Positions 1 through 10,814 are shown, counted from the first letter of the stretch. The stretch: DNA of 64,000 nt from Cylindrobasidium torrendii FP15055 ss-10 (GCA_000934385.1 KN880567.1:1-64000); one strand, 5' to 3'. Numbers and translations: made by a program. Notes: generated by a model from the sequence alone, not told the origin.

Positions 1-425
1 ATCCTCCAAGACCAGCGACAACGTCGATTCTCCGCCATAGAAGGAAGGTGCATCGGTCAGGAGTAGTCCTACACTACCCTGCAGCACCAGATTGGATGAT
101 CCAATTTGTCTTCTGGGCTCGTCATTCAGCTGTGCTGAGTGCTGGATAGTTAAGACCACCAAAGACCAACAAACTTTTGGTAGCGTTATCAAAAAGATAA
201 ATAGCGAAAATAGCTAAATATCGCAAAACTAATACGCTCTAATGGCAGAAGACAATATGTCAACAAACTCTATGCGTGCTGTATGTTCTTGAGGCATTAA
301 AAGGCAGGTCAGCTAGAATCTGCATTTGGAATCACATACCCGATCGCATGCTGACCGATTGCTTGTTTCCCTACTACTATCACGCGACAACCAGGCGACA
401 CTAACCTCCGACACTACACACCACG
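1..425. other. Intergenic sequence upstream of the DUF2470 gene
   Basis: I see no gene here. The stretch at about 180-240 is AT-rich. A perfect 15-nt palindrome at 91-105 (ATTGGAT-G-ATCCAAT) carries a CCAAT pentamer on each strand and could be a promoter element. It lies more than 300 nt upstream of the start codon at 426, so its target is uncertain. Confidence 0.4.
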
Positions 426-1239
426 ATGGCCGACCCCGTAGCTGAGAAATCGACATTCCTGAAGATGTATATGTCCAGCCACCCAGACACGCTCATAGCC
501 TATGCAAAATGGTTCGGCAAGGTTGAGGGCAAGATTACCAGTGCGGAGATGAGTGCAATAGACACCAAGGTACGAGGGTGCCTTTCTGCTGGCGGCGTCA
601 GCTAACCTCGCTGCAGAGCATGACACTGGGGTGCACGTTCCCCGACGGCTCGAAGCGCGACGTACGTGTGGAAATCAGCCCTCCGCTCAACGGATACGAC
701 GACGTGAAGCCGCGGCTGCTCGAGATGAAGGCAATTGCGCAAGAAGGCCTTGGCATGGTGCGTGGCCGATTCTGCCTTGCATGTCTTTGCTCATCCGTTC
801 CGTGTAGATCAAGACACCACAGATCAAGACGTTCGAGCTGCCAGCATGGACATTTGGATTCATCTTCCCAACCTTCTTCCTGGTGCCCGTCGTCCTTTAC
901 CTCGGACTTGCGCCAGCGGACGACTCTTCACCACTCTGGGCCCCGGCCCAAATTGCGCGCGGGGTTCCGTACATTGCCAGCATAGCCAAGGGCGGCGTCA
1001 TCTTCCTGATAACCGCACATGCCCTCGAGTCTCTGTACTCACTCTACCTCTGCAGAAAGCACTCGGCTCCACCATTGACTACAGTGCGTATGCTTGGTTT
1101 GACCTTGGCTATATTATCTCAATTGTGTGTACAGTTCCAATACGTCTTTGCCACCCTCTATGCTGGTGCCCCCATATGGAAGAGCCTCAGGCAGCGCATC
1201 CAGACAGCCAGGATAGACTCTGTTATGAAAGTCGAGTAA
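426..1239 (+). CDS. DUF2470 domain / multi-pass membrane protein
   Basis: Three exons, 426-569, 617-757 and 808-1239, join in phase to give 238 aa. The N-terminal half (about residues 10-95, with SHPDTLIAYAKWF and TLGCTFPDGSKRDVRVEI) matches the DUF2470 fold known from heme-iron-utilisation proteins. The C-terminal half has three or four hydrophobic segments (about 105-125, 140-160, 185-210) and ends in a short basic tail, as in fungal proteins pairing DUF2470 with a TMEM254-like membrane region. The introns are 47 and 50 nt with GT-AG ends. The start is the first in-frame ATG and gives a complete domain. The role is unknown; binding of heme or a related cofactor at a membrane is inference from the domain only. 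Confidence 0.8.
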
Positions 1240-1465
1240 ATTATAACCTATTGATGCAAACAAGACTCCAATGTATTCTGGAGGCAAATACCTAATGCCA
1301 GACCAATGCAGAGACACCTGACCTACCTAGCTCTGTCGGCACCGTGCTGGCCATTACAAACACCAACACGAGTCAAGTCGGGATTTCCGAGATGTGAGAA
1401 TATAAAGAGGCCACTTTTTTCTTTCATTCGCATCTCAACTTGCACCGTCAGGTTGTTCAGCATCT

Positions 1466-3142
1466 ATGCCTATTCCTACTACGCCATGGCGCGGCTTTCC
1501 GGCCAGGCTGCGCGCTCTGAAGCCAAAAGCCATCCCAGCATACATCTGGTGTTCTGCATTCACCTCTCTTGGCGGATTCCTTTGGGGATACGACACAGGA
1601 AGGTATGCCAACTTTAACATGGTCCTGGAATAATTATCTCAAGTCTTTGTTAGCATTGGCCCCATCACCGTAATGCCTCAATTCGAGGAGCGCTTTGGAA
1701 AGATTAGTCCTGGTGTTCAGGGTGTTCTCGTCTCGTCCATCCTCATCACTGCTTCATTTTCCTCCTTCTTTTCTGGCCCTCTCTCCCAGCGAATCTCCCG
1801 TACATTCACCATCTCGCTCGGCGCTTTGCTGTTCGCCATTGGAAGGGCCGTAGCAGCCTCTGGAATGACCCTGGCACAGTTCTTCGTTGGACGCGCTCTC
1901 GCGGGACTCGGCGAGGGGGTGTTCATGTCGAGCATCACGGTCTATGTTATGGAAATATCGCCGCCCACTTCACGAGGAAGGCTCGCAACCTTGGTGCACG
2001 TATACTACATCGTCGGAATTACACTCGGTGCGCGCATACCCCACGGAGTGTTCTCCCATGACTGACCCCATTCGCAGGTTTCTTCACGTGCTACGGGAGT
2101 GTTAATATCGCGAGTAGTGCTTCCTGGCGCCTGCCAGTTATCGTCCAATCTGTCGTAGCGATAACTCTTGCCGTGGGAACGCCCTTCTGTCCCCACTCTC
2201 CTAGATGGCTCAGACATGCCGGCAGAGTGGCTGAAATCGAGCGCGCCTGCATACGGCTCGGCGCTGTGGAATACGAACCTAGCTCTGACGACCTCCAAGA
2301 AAGACCTGCCTTTAAAGCGCAAATCAGGCAGCTATGGGCAAAGGACCTTCGGATGCGTACCATCTTTTGTGTTGTAATGATGAGCCTCCAACAACTCTCT
2401 GGAATCGATGCTGTTTTGTACTACGCTCCCATCGTGTTCGCACAAGCCGGCTTGTCCTCGAACCAAGCTACCTTCCTCGCCTCAGGTGCATCAGGAATTC
2501 TCATGGTTGTCGTGGCTTCAATATCCTCGTTGTTCCAGGATAGATGTGCGTCGCTCTTTGTCTTGCGCTGTCTCATACTTATGTTCCTCAGTGTCCCGTC
2601 GTTCCCAGATGATAGGCGGGTCTGCACTGTGCGCGCTTTGCATGGGCGTGATTGGGCTTATCTATGCAACAAACACCAATGGAACGGACTCTGGGAAACA
2701 CGCTATCATGGCCTTCATCTACCTCTTCATCGCGGCGTATGTCAGCACATGGGCCATCGTCGCGCGACTCGTCTGTGGCGAGATCCAGCCATCGCATACG
2801 CGCGCTGCGGCATCATCCCTCGGGCAAGCAGCAAACTGGATCACAAACTGTCTTGTGGCGATGACCACGCCATTGTTCCTCGAGCACACACCAAGCGGTG
2901 CTTACTTCATGTTCGGCGGATGCTCGTTGCTCAATGCGGCCATATGCTTGGTGTTCCAGCCAGAGACGAAGGGACTAAGCTTGGAGGAGATCGACAGTGG
3001 AGGTCTTGAGGAGCCAGCGCTTCGAAAAGTGTTTGGGACAATGAGGAGTCGGATGAGGAGGAGGGCGAGGGAGGGAGCGCAAGTACCAATGGACGTGATT
3101 ATACCGATGGGGCATACAGCGGCTAGCGGAGTGGACATATAA
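1466..3142 (+). CDS. MFS sugar porter family transporter
   Basis: Four exons, 1466-1602, 1654-2027, 2078-2545 and 2592-3142, join to about 509 aa, normal for a fungal hexose or polyol transporter. The start at 1466 is preferred over the ATG at 1486, which is in another frame and leads away from the conserved N-terminus (GGFLWGYDTG). Sugar-porter signatures are visible: GRALAGLGEG in the loop after TM4, QQLSGIDAVLYYAP in TM7, DRLSRR across an intron, and the C-terminal FQPETKGLSLEEID. The product is a 12-TM plasma-membrane H+ symporter or facilitator. The substrate cannot be read from sequence. One unusual point is SPRW preceded by FCPH, where many homologues have PESPRWL. Confidence 0.9.
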
Positions 3143-3336
3143 GGCTCATCGTGCTTGTTCACCAACAATGCTATCTCAGCGCATAGCTGGTTTGAAAAGA
3201 GGCTGGAATCTGGGGTATACACAAATCTAGGTTTTGACAAACTCATTAAAAGATCTAGCGTACACAAATATATGGAGCGAAGTAGAGGGTGTTTGTCTTC
3301 AACCGTCTTGGATGACATCGTCCGTGTGCTCTATAG

Positions 3337-5136
3337 TTACAGTAGTAAATCTTGATACGTCTTGGCATGACCCCGTTCTGAAGGGAGGTCATTGAGCGCT
3401 ATGAACATAAAATTCAAAGGCCTGTCGCGCTTACCGATCTGACCAACATAGATGCATGCCACCCTGGCATCTTTCCACTCTTGGAGGAGCGCCAGAAGAC
3501 TGGCACGGGCGGCCGACCCATCAGTTTCCTCTTTCAGACTCGCGCTCCTATAACTCTCCCTGAAGAGGATTTCGACCTTCTTCAGTAGTGGACTATTGGC
3601 ACGGCGCGCAAAGAGAAACCTTTCCACAACACCCTTCGGTCCATCTCGGTCGGCTCTTGTTAATGAATCGAATCCGTCGTTTATGCGAAGCCTGAGTGAT
3701 TCCAATTGAGGGAGAACGTCCGCAGAGGTGAAGTGGGGAAGGATGGCGCCGAGCTTGTGCATATCAGTTCGTATGACGAGGACTTTCAGTGTCTTGAGAT
3801 GCCTGGCGACGTCCCCGAAAGCGGACAACTTTCCGGCGTGGCCAAACAGTATCTGGATATCCAGAGTTTCGAGAGAGCATTGGGATTGGGAGAGTAAGGC
3901 CAGAAGGGGATTCGCGTCTGTTTGACCAGAGAGGGTGAGGTGACGAAGCTGGGGACAGTTCAGGGAACGCATGAGACCTGACATATTCTCGAGGAGGAGA
4001 GTATCGAGGTGAAGGAGCATTTCCACGTTGGTGTGAGGTATTTGATAACTTCGCTCTAGGCTGCAGAGAATGCTGAGGGAGGTAACGGACGGGCACGTTT
4101 GGAGTATTTCGAGCATACTGGGCGTGTAGTCGGTATCAAAGCAAAGAGTAGTGACTTTATCAAGATCAAGACCCAATATTGAGATGTCGGAGACTTGATT
4201 GAATCCGTAGCCTTCGTCGCAACTTGTCAGTAAACACAGGTTGTCCAACACAGCATCCTGAAAGGGCGAAAGAATGCTGGCCCATGGTAAAGAAGGGGTA
4301 CTATTCGCGACAAGGTACTCCTCCCCCGTGAGAGTAGCAGTCACCGACAAGCTTTGGAGATTAGCAACCTCCAAAGGATCTGAGTCGGAGTGCAAAATAG
4401 CGTCGAGCACTGCAGGAACACCTTGAAGGAAAAGGCTTTGCACACGTGGGAATAAACCTCCCAATTCCTCAAACGCTAGTTGTCCATACACTTCGTCTGC
4501 CACTTTGAAATCAATATCGAGCGTCAAAGGTTCTGGCTGGCTTCGGCTAGCCATCAAGGCCATACGTCCCGGCCGCTGAAAGCTCGTGCCGTTTGAAAGT
4601 GAGAAGGATGGCCCACGCCACAACTTGGGCATGGATATTGCCACCTGCCGCCAGCGACGACACACCGCGCTGAGACTCCATGGGCCGCAGCGTCCGTATA
4701 GAGGGTAGCATCCGTGTTCGTCGAGGCAAAGCATGAACACTTCATTCAGGATTTCGTTCGGAAGGTCGAGTGCCCGGCAAAGAAGTCCTTCATGCGCCGC
4801 CAAGAAGCGTTTCCCGTCGTCGAGTTGAGTCTTGAGCGCCTGAATGGCATTCTCCATGTCCTGGATTTCGTCTTTGACATCCGAGATGAACTCTTTGAGT
4901 CGTGCGGTGGTATCTGTTGGAGTAGAGGACAACTGAGAGAGTGGGGTCCCAAGGTAGGCGGCAAAAGGCGACGGTTGCTGGTGGAGACGCATTCTTTTAG
5001 AGGCTGGACTCGACAGTCCACAGTCACAACAAGCAGATGGATCTAATACAGGGTTCAGGATGTACTTCAAGTTTAGAGAAGAAACTAAAGACAGACCTTG
5101 GGCGATGGATGGCGCAGACACAGGTGAGTTCGACAT
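3337..5136 (-). CDS. F-box domain protein with N-terminal coiled coil
   Basis: One open frame of 599 aa runs from the ATG at 5136. An N-terminal Ser/Pro-rich part is followed by a short coiled coil (about residues 80-115), an F-box-like motif (about 120-170, with LDLPNEILNEVFML and SAVCRRWRQVAISMPKLW) and a long LRR-like C-terminal region that would bind substrate. Known fungal relatives are substrate adaptors of SCF ubiquitin ligases. A possible 54-nt in-frame intron (GT at about 5097 to AG at about 5044) would remove a hydrophobic stretch after residue 13. Both spliced and unspliced forms are open, so the exact N-terminus is unsettled. It is not a close relative of the F-box array at 12-22 kb. 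Confidence 0.8.
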   Translation of the reverse strand: MSNSPVSAPSIAQGLSLVSSLNLKYILNPVLDPSACCDCGLSSPASKRMRLHQQPSPFAAYLGTPLSQLSSTPTDTTARLKEFISDVKDEIQDMENAIQALKTQLDDGKRFLAAHEGLLCRALDLPNEILNEVFMLCLDEHGCYPLYGRCGPWSLSAVCRRWRQVAISMPKLWRGPSFSLSNGTSFQRPGRMALMASRSQPEPLTLDIDFKVADEVYGQLAFEELGGLFPRVQSLFLQGVPAVLDAILHSDSDPLEVANLQSLSVTATLTGEEYLVANSTPSLPWASILSPFQDAVLDNLCLLTSCDEGYGFNQVSDISILGLDLDKVTTLCFDTDYTPSMLEILQTCPSVTSLSILCSLERSYQIPHTNVEMLLHLDTLLLENMSGLMRSLNCPQLRHLTLSGQTDANPLLALLSQSQCSLETLDIQILFGHAGKLSAFGDVARHLKTLKVLVIRTDMHKLGAILPHFTSADVLPQLESLRLRINDGFDSLTRADRDGPKGVVERFLFARRANSPLLKKVEILFRESYRSASLKEETDGSAARASLLALLQEWKDARVACIYVGQIGKRDRPLNFMFIALNDLPSERGHAKTYQDLLL

Positions 5137-5615
5137 GGTGGTAACAAAGAAAGCGCGATCGAACGTACAGACACAGTTACGTACTTGTTACATTCTGTAT
5201 AGCTGCCGCTCATTAGTTGCTAAGTTATACGGAGTGTGGCAGGCTCAATGGTTTCAGCATTTCTCAGTGAGCTGCGTGAGACATCGAGCTCATGAATTGA
5301 GAACGCCTGAGGTCAGAACGCTTGGAGTGTGCACAGGTACGTTGATGGCACTTTTTCGAGCCTAAGGAAACAGTATTCGAGTGAGCCATTCTCGATAAAA
5401 GGTCGTTGCATATGGACCTGCAAGTTGCATGGCAACGCTGCACCTGTCCAATTACTATGGAGGCAGCCCCCCAAGTTCAACAACAAGAAACGACCAGTCG
5501 AATTGTTTCGAGAATCCGCTCTCACTCAGTAGATGGTACAGAAAAAACAGTAATTTCGCAATAGAGATACATCGTGTTTAACGTGTTAGATATGAATGTC
5601 CGAGGCTCTGCGAGC
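5137..5615. other. Intergenic, 5' of F-box gene and 3' of helical pore-former-like gene
   Basis: I see no coding signal; short open frames on both strands lack splice or motif support. The stretch must hold the promoter of the F-box gene (minus strand) and the 3' UTR of the gene ending at 5616. A tandem repeat of GAACGC/GAACGCTT-like words lies near 5300-5330. Confidence 0.4.
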
Positions 5616-7205
5616 TCAGTGGGCACTGTCTTCCCAGCCGGCGGCAAACGCGTCGAGGATGACCTGCAAGTTCGCGTAAGACTGAGCCGTCAGCCCGATC
5701 TCAGTCTTCTTCATCTGTAGGACGTATGAGCTTGGTCAAGGACCAGCGAAGGATAAGACTGACGAAATCTGGCTGCTCTGCATTGGAAGAGTTCTGGAGG
5801 TGAAGCTTCACCTTGAGCGCATCGTTGCGTATCTGGAAAACGTTAGGGAAGAAGAGCAAAAGACGGAGCAAGTCGCTTACGGTCTTGAAGACAGTAGTGA
5901 GGACGAGAAGCTTCTCACTGATTGTACCCATATCCACGACCGCGTTGTCTATGTCAGGACGAAGCTTCTGGTATTCATCCCTCTTCAGTTTCAAAGCATC
6001 GAGCTCTGCTTGCTTGGCGTCACGATCCTTTTCGGCCTCTAGGAGGCAGTGAGCGGAGGGGACGACATAGAAGTTGAGTTACTCACGCTTGAGTTTGTTG
6101 AAGTACTCATCAGCGGCTGAGATACCGAAAAGGACGGCAGCACCAATGCAGATCTGTGCAAACGTAAGGTATATGCTAGCTTGCATGGAAGGGGCGAACT
6201 GACAATGGCGAGAGGTGCAAGGATGCCAGTTGCAACGAAGCAGGCTCCAATGCCAGCAGCAATACCAACAACGCCCGAAGCGCCAGCAGCGATGGCAAAG
6301 TTCTTGGCCTACAAGGGAGCGAGTGGTCGGTCAAACATGTACTAGTAAGGAGGTGGGGGGCATGAACGTACGCTGGACTTGTGTCGAGCAATCGTCTCGT
6401 TGAGCCGGTCGATGTCCTCCTGCACGCGCTTGATGTCCGCTTCGAGGTGCTGACCGACTTGGTCCATCGTCTCAACAAAGGTATTGCGGAAGACAGTCAC
6501 TTTGGCGGAGAGGTCTTGGTAGCTCTTGACAAGGTCCTCGACAACGCAGACAGCCTTCTCCATAGAGTCGATGTTCTGCTCGGAGGTCAGGCCGGAGATG
6601 GGTGTGAACGACGATGAGACTTGCCTTGACGAAAGCGTCGATGTTTTTCGACTTCTCCGCAAAGTCCATAGCGGGCATCTCGAGAAGAGGCAGTATCCCT
6701 TTGCAGAAAGCTGGGAAGAATTAGAAAGAAACCCGACTCGCTGGAAAACAAGGCGTACAGTCGATGGAAGCTCTGGCTGCGGTAGCAAGACCCTCTGTCT
6801 TGAGGAGGTTATCATTGAAGGTCTATCGCATGGTAAGTTCAGTGGCCAAGGAGTCAATGAGAGAAGACAAACCTTGCGGAACGTGTCCCACTCGGGCTCG
6901 AACTTCCTGATGGTTTTGCCATCCATACCCTTGAACTCCTTGGCGTCGATTTTGGAAAGCAGGTCAGTGACGCGACCAAAGGCGTCCCGGATAGCACGAA
7001 TGGCGTCGAGGCCCTTCTTGGCCTCGTCTTCCATCCTCTGACGGGTCTTCTCGTCCTTGAGATGCTCGGAAAGCTTGTCGATGCATCCTTGCGGATCCTT
7101 CTCGACGGCAGCCTGGAAACGAGCGACGAGCTCTGCCTCGAAGGCTGCGGGGTCGTTCACAGCGAGAATTTCGGCGGGAACATCGACAAGAACACCAGAA
7201 GACAT
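5616..7205 (-). CDS. Helical protein with central hydrophobic hairpin, alpha-pore-forming-like (partner A)
   Basis: Nine exons, in coding order 7205-6873, 6822-6759, 6710-6625, 6575-6372, 6308-6204, 6153-6087, 6038-5881, 5832-5764 and 5714-5616, join in frame to 394 aa. One intron (6576-6624) has a GC donor in the strong context AAG/GCAAGT. The product is almost wholly helical: long amphipathic or coiled-coil segments (about 1-225), then two hydrophobic helices (about 231-264 and 265-280) rich in Ala and Gly, then a second coiled coil (about 285-360). There is no signal peptide. This order and length resemble alpha-pore-forming proteins of the ClyA/HBL/NheB and Xax type, in which a hairpin between long helices inserts into membranes. 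That assignment is inference from architecture; I do not recognise a named fungal family. Its head-to-head neighbour at 7826 is a similar-sized helical protein. A TATA-like sequence lies at 7270-7275, about 65 nt upstream of the ATG. Confidence 0.75.
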
Positions 7206-7825
7206 GATGAAGACGTAGGCTGAAGGGAGATGGGGTGAATACTACTAAAACCTGTAATCGATTATGGCCTTATATCCAGTTTACCAATCCACAGGCCAGA
7301 TAGCTTGGGGTCAAACGGAGGATTTATCTCTTGCGGATTCAGGCATCGAGGAGTTCTCACGACAGGGCACACGTAGAAGTGGCGCCGGCGTTGTCTTTCG
7401 CATTGTACAAAGTGTCAAGCAAACATTAATGACGGAGCTCAAGAATAAAGCAGATTCCTCGCAAAGACTGGAGCGGAGTGATGATGGTGGTGGTGGTGGT
7501 GGTGACGGCACAAGGTCCCAATGAGGAACGACCTGGAGGTTCAAGTGGCAAACGGAGTTGACCGGCGCCGATATGAGCAATCATTCAAACAACTCTCACT
7601 CTTCCTTCGACATTCTTGGGGTTCAAAAGCAACATTTCCTCTGTCATTTGCCGTTCACATGCTGTTGGCGGTGCGCTGCGGATGACGATTCCTCGTTTCT
7701 CTGCCCGACATGGCTGTACCTTCTACGAGAAATGAAGACGGCGACCTTTTGTGCACCAAAAGAGTGATTATAAAAGCTAGAGGCCTCAGCTGGACCGATC
7801 TAAGTCTCAGAACCACCTTGATACT
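7206..7825. promoter_or_regulatory. Divergent promoter region between partners A and B
   Basis: This 620-bp spacer separates two head-to-head genes. A TATA-like box lies on each side at a similar distance from its ATG: ATATAA on the minus strand at 7270-7275 (about 65 nt) and TATAAAA on the plus strand at 7769-7775 (51 nt). A short TGG/GGT triplet tract lies at about 7484-7503. The symmetric design suggests, but does not prove, joint control. I see no gene between them. Confidence 0.5.
7769..7775 (+). promoter_or_regulatory. TATA box of partner B
   Basis: The perfect TATAAAA ends 50 nt before the ATG at 7826, the same spacing seen at other TATA-containing genes in this window. Confidence 0.55.
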
Positions 7826-9461
7826 ATGTCTTCGTCTCCCGATGCCTCATCTCTTGTCACTCCCGGTGCTCTCAAGACCGCTGTGCACGAGCTTTCGTCT
7901 CGTATTGCGAGTGTCCAGGAGTCGTTTATCACCTCTGGTACCAACCTGCGTCTCGTGAAGAACATCACCATGGCGAACCAAGAACTCGATGAAGCGCGGA
8001 AGGTGATCCTCTCCTCCGCACCCTCAGACCGTTTCTCACCTCTTCGCTAGTCATTCTTGGACTTTTACCTTGAAGCTCAGAAGACGGCTATTGAAGCTGG
8101 AGGGAGTATTGCTTGTAATGTGTCATACACTCAGCATTTTTTTTGTCTCACCATACCATACTAGCCTTCCAGGCCGCCGTCAAGGGTTGTCTACCCGACA
8201 TATCCTCTGCCCAGGCTTCTCAAGCTATCGACTACCTCGCAAAGGTTCGTCATGCTAACCTCGTTTTGTCTTTCGCTCACCGTCTTTCAGGACTTTGGCA
8301 ACAAAGAGAAGCCCCGCTACGACTTCCGTCCCGTCGTCACTCACTTGAGCAAGACCCGCGCGGCCACCGAGACCATGCTCAATAAGCTTGCTGCCGCTGA
8401 CAAGAAGGCATTGGACGCCGCGATTGCTCGTGTCAATGCCGCAGAGGCGATTGGTGAAAAGTAGGTTTTGATTTTGCTGCCAGTTGGTGCTCACACAACC
8501 GCTGGTCAGGCTCAAAGAAGAGGTGTGCTCGTTCCGTTAGCAGCTGCGTGCCTTTCTCACTCGCTTTAATAGTTCATGGCTGTCGTACCCGATATCTTGA
8601 AGAAGTTTGGCGTCAGCGAAGACTCTCCTTCCTTGACCCTCTATTTGACGCTGGCGCCGTACCTCTTTCTGGAGTCTGTGGTATGACATGTCCACGTCTG
8701 TCTTGCATCCCAATCTCACACAGTGTCCAGATTTCCAAGTGGATGGGCGGCGACGACGAGGATTCAGATGACGACTCGAAAAAGCCTGTCAACAAGGACA
8801 AGAAGAAGAAACCCGCCGATGATGACGATGAGGAGGCAAGCGACGACAAGAAAACCAAAACCGACGACAAGGCCAAGGACGACAAGAAGGATAAGAAGGA
8901 CGAGGACAAGAGCAAGGTCCTGCCTGACGCTGTTCGCCGTGCTGGTAAATCCAACGTGACTATCAAGAAAGTCATCGCTCTTCAGAAGAAGATGGATGGT
9001 GAGTATCCCATGCGTGCATCCTCTGCATTCGCCTGACATCCCACAGCCAACAAACGCGAGGTCGAGGAAGCAAAGGTCGCCCTTAACCGCTTGAAGGAGG
9101 ATCAAAGCCTCGACGACCAGCAGGCGAGGTTGCAGACCGTCCTCATCGACATCCAGAACATTCAGGGCGACATTGCGGACATCTCTCCGAAGATTAGGAT
9201 GCTGGGCACCGTTTACGATTCCGTGAGTCCGTGCTTCGTTCGACAAGATCGGCGCTGAAAAATAAATTCAATAGATGTCGCGCGACCTTGTAGAGGTCGG
9301 TAAACTATTGAAGGTCTGTCGGTCGTTCTTCCACCTCCCTTCTGCTTACGAACGTCTTGCAGGACGGCAATCCCGCGGAGGCAGTGAGCTCGCTCGAAGC
9401 GGCTAACAAGGTTTACACGGAGCTTGAGCCTGCCCTCGGCGAATTCTCAACTGCTGCGTAG
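7826..9461 (+). CDS. Helical coiled-coil protein with Lys/Asp-rich insert (partner B)
   Basis: Ten exons, 7826-8002, 8051-8114, 8165-8244, 8291-8460, 8510-8522, 8573-8680, 8731-8998, 9047-9222, 9275-9313 and 9363-9461, join in frame to 397 aa; the fifth exon is only 13 nt. Helical segments cover about residues 1-165. A hydrophobic stretch follows at about 187-204 (LTLYLTLAPYLFLESV), then a very charged low-complexity run of Asp, Lys and Glu (about 211-255), then a coiled coil (about 270-395). There is no signal peptide. Size and helical layout mirror partner A across the shared promoter region, but a full hydrophobic hairpin is absent, as would be expected of a non-inserting or regulatory component of a binary system. 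Function is inferred only from this pairing; a cytoskeletal or vesicle-associated coiled-coil protein is an alternative. Confidence 0.75.
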
Positions 9462-10069
9462 TTCGCGGGAGGCGTAAATAGGAATATAACATCTGTATAA
9501 GAGTTGTATACATACTGACATACATGATACATGACATGCGATTGCAACTACCACATCGGAAAAGCGTACAGTCGACTACGGTGGTTGACGACAAAGCAAG
9601 GTTTCAGGACTGTGTCCCCGAAACCGCATGCACTACGCTCAGTTGCCAGTTCCTTTGTATTATTGAGGCGCGCGTTCAGACGAGCAGTGAGTTCCGTCGC
9701 AGCTGCGTTACAAGAAGCATAACAACATGTATGAATTATGGCATATCCTGTGTAAAAGAAGACCGTATTGATGGTTTGGAAACATAGAGCAGCAAATGTA
9801 TGTGTGTGTAGGTGTAGACTGAGGGAAGAGAGGCATCAAATATAGGGAAGTATAGATACAAGGGTCACAGTCGAAACGGTCAAATAATAGTGAGAAGCAG
9901 GAGAAGGCAAGCCTCCAATGATACAACAGTCTAATGCGACTAAACGCTAGGGATACAGTGGTGGTAATGAGAACGAAGAGATGATAGAGGCGGAGTAGTG
10001 GGTTTTTGAAATGTTTATGGGGTGATGAATAGAAAGATCCGAGAGCACGGCGCCCAGCACAGTGTTCCG
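9462..10069. other. Convergent intergenic region
   Basis: This lies between the 3' ends of partner B (plus strand) and the DUF7330 gene (minus strand). It is moderately AT-rich and likely holds 3' UTRs and polyadenylation signals. Open frames here lack splice, start or motif support. Confidence 0.4.
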
Positions 10070-10814
10070 CTAGTCTTCGAGCAGGAAGTCCCAGGCGTCT
10101 GTGGTCGGCTTGTGCGAGCCTCTGCCGAACACCCGCTTGAGGGTCTCCCGCTGTGCGCTCTCTGGTGAGCCTGTGCGGACGTCCCACATGCGGAAAGTGA
10201 CACGGCCGGCGGTGGTGACCTCGATGTGGTCGTCAGGGCTGTCCGTGTCGACGGCGTGGGTGGAGGCGCGTTGGAAGCGAACGTTCGGGAGGACCTTGTT
10301 TGAAAATCCGGCGGAGAGCACAGGTCTAGCGTTGGTTGCGAGGGCAATTGCACCGCAATAGTCGGATGGAATCCAGACAGTGACATCCGAAGATGCACCC
10401 TGGATGTCGAGGGTGAACTTGGTTTGGGGGTTGATGCGCGCCTGAGGAAAACTATGAGTTGGATGATTTTCCTTAGCAAGCTGGTAAACGCACCAGCTTG
10501 ACTTTGACGCCCGAATCATTTCCAACAAAGAGCGCTAAACGGTGACCAAGGGGTTGGTTGCGAGCGCGGTAGTGGGGGAGGACAAGAGTAACGTCGACCG
10601 GTGCTTGTGCAGTGTCGAGCGCAAAGTCCCATGCATGACCAGGATGGTATTTGACTTTGTGTATGCCGTTGGGGGCGGGACAGGCAGCTGGCCACGATGG
10701 TGAAGTTTCGGAGATCAACTGCGGATGAAGGTAAGGATAAGTAGCGGCGCAGAGGGCGGGCAGACACACCAAGGAATCATCCGAGCTCGAGCTATCGTAT
10801 GCATAATGGGACAT
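10070..10814 (-). CDS. DUF7330-like protein
   Basis: Two exons separated by a roughly 52-nt intron (about 10443-10494) give about 230 aa. The start at 10814 (MSHYAYDSSSSDD) is chosen because a minus-strand TATA box lies about 120 nt upstream at 10935-10940; the longer open frame reaching 10988 would pass into this promoter. The C-terminal half contains DVTVWIPSDYCGAIAL, SAGFSNKVLPNVRF and DHIEVTTAGRVTFRM. These resemble the beta-rich DUF7330 domain common in Agaricomycete multigene families of unknown function. There is no signal peptide or membrane segment. A heat-shock-element-like sequence overlaps the promoter. Confidence 0.7.
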
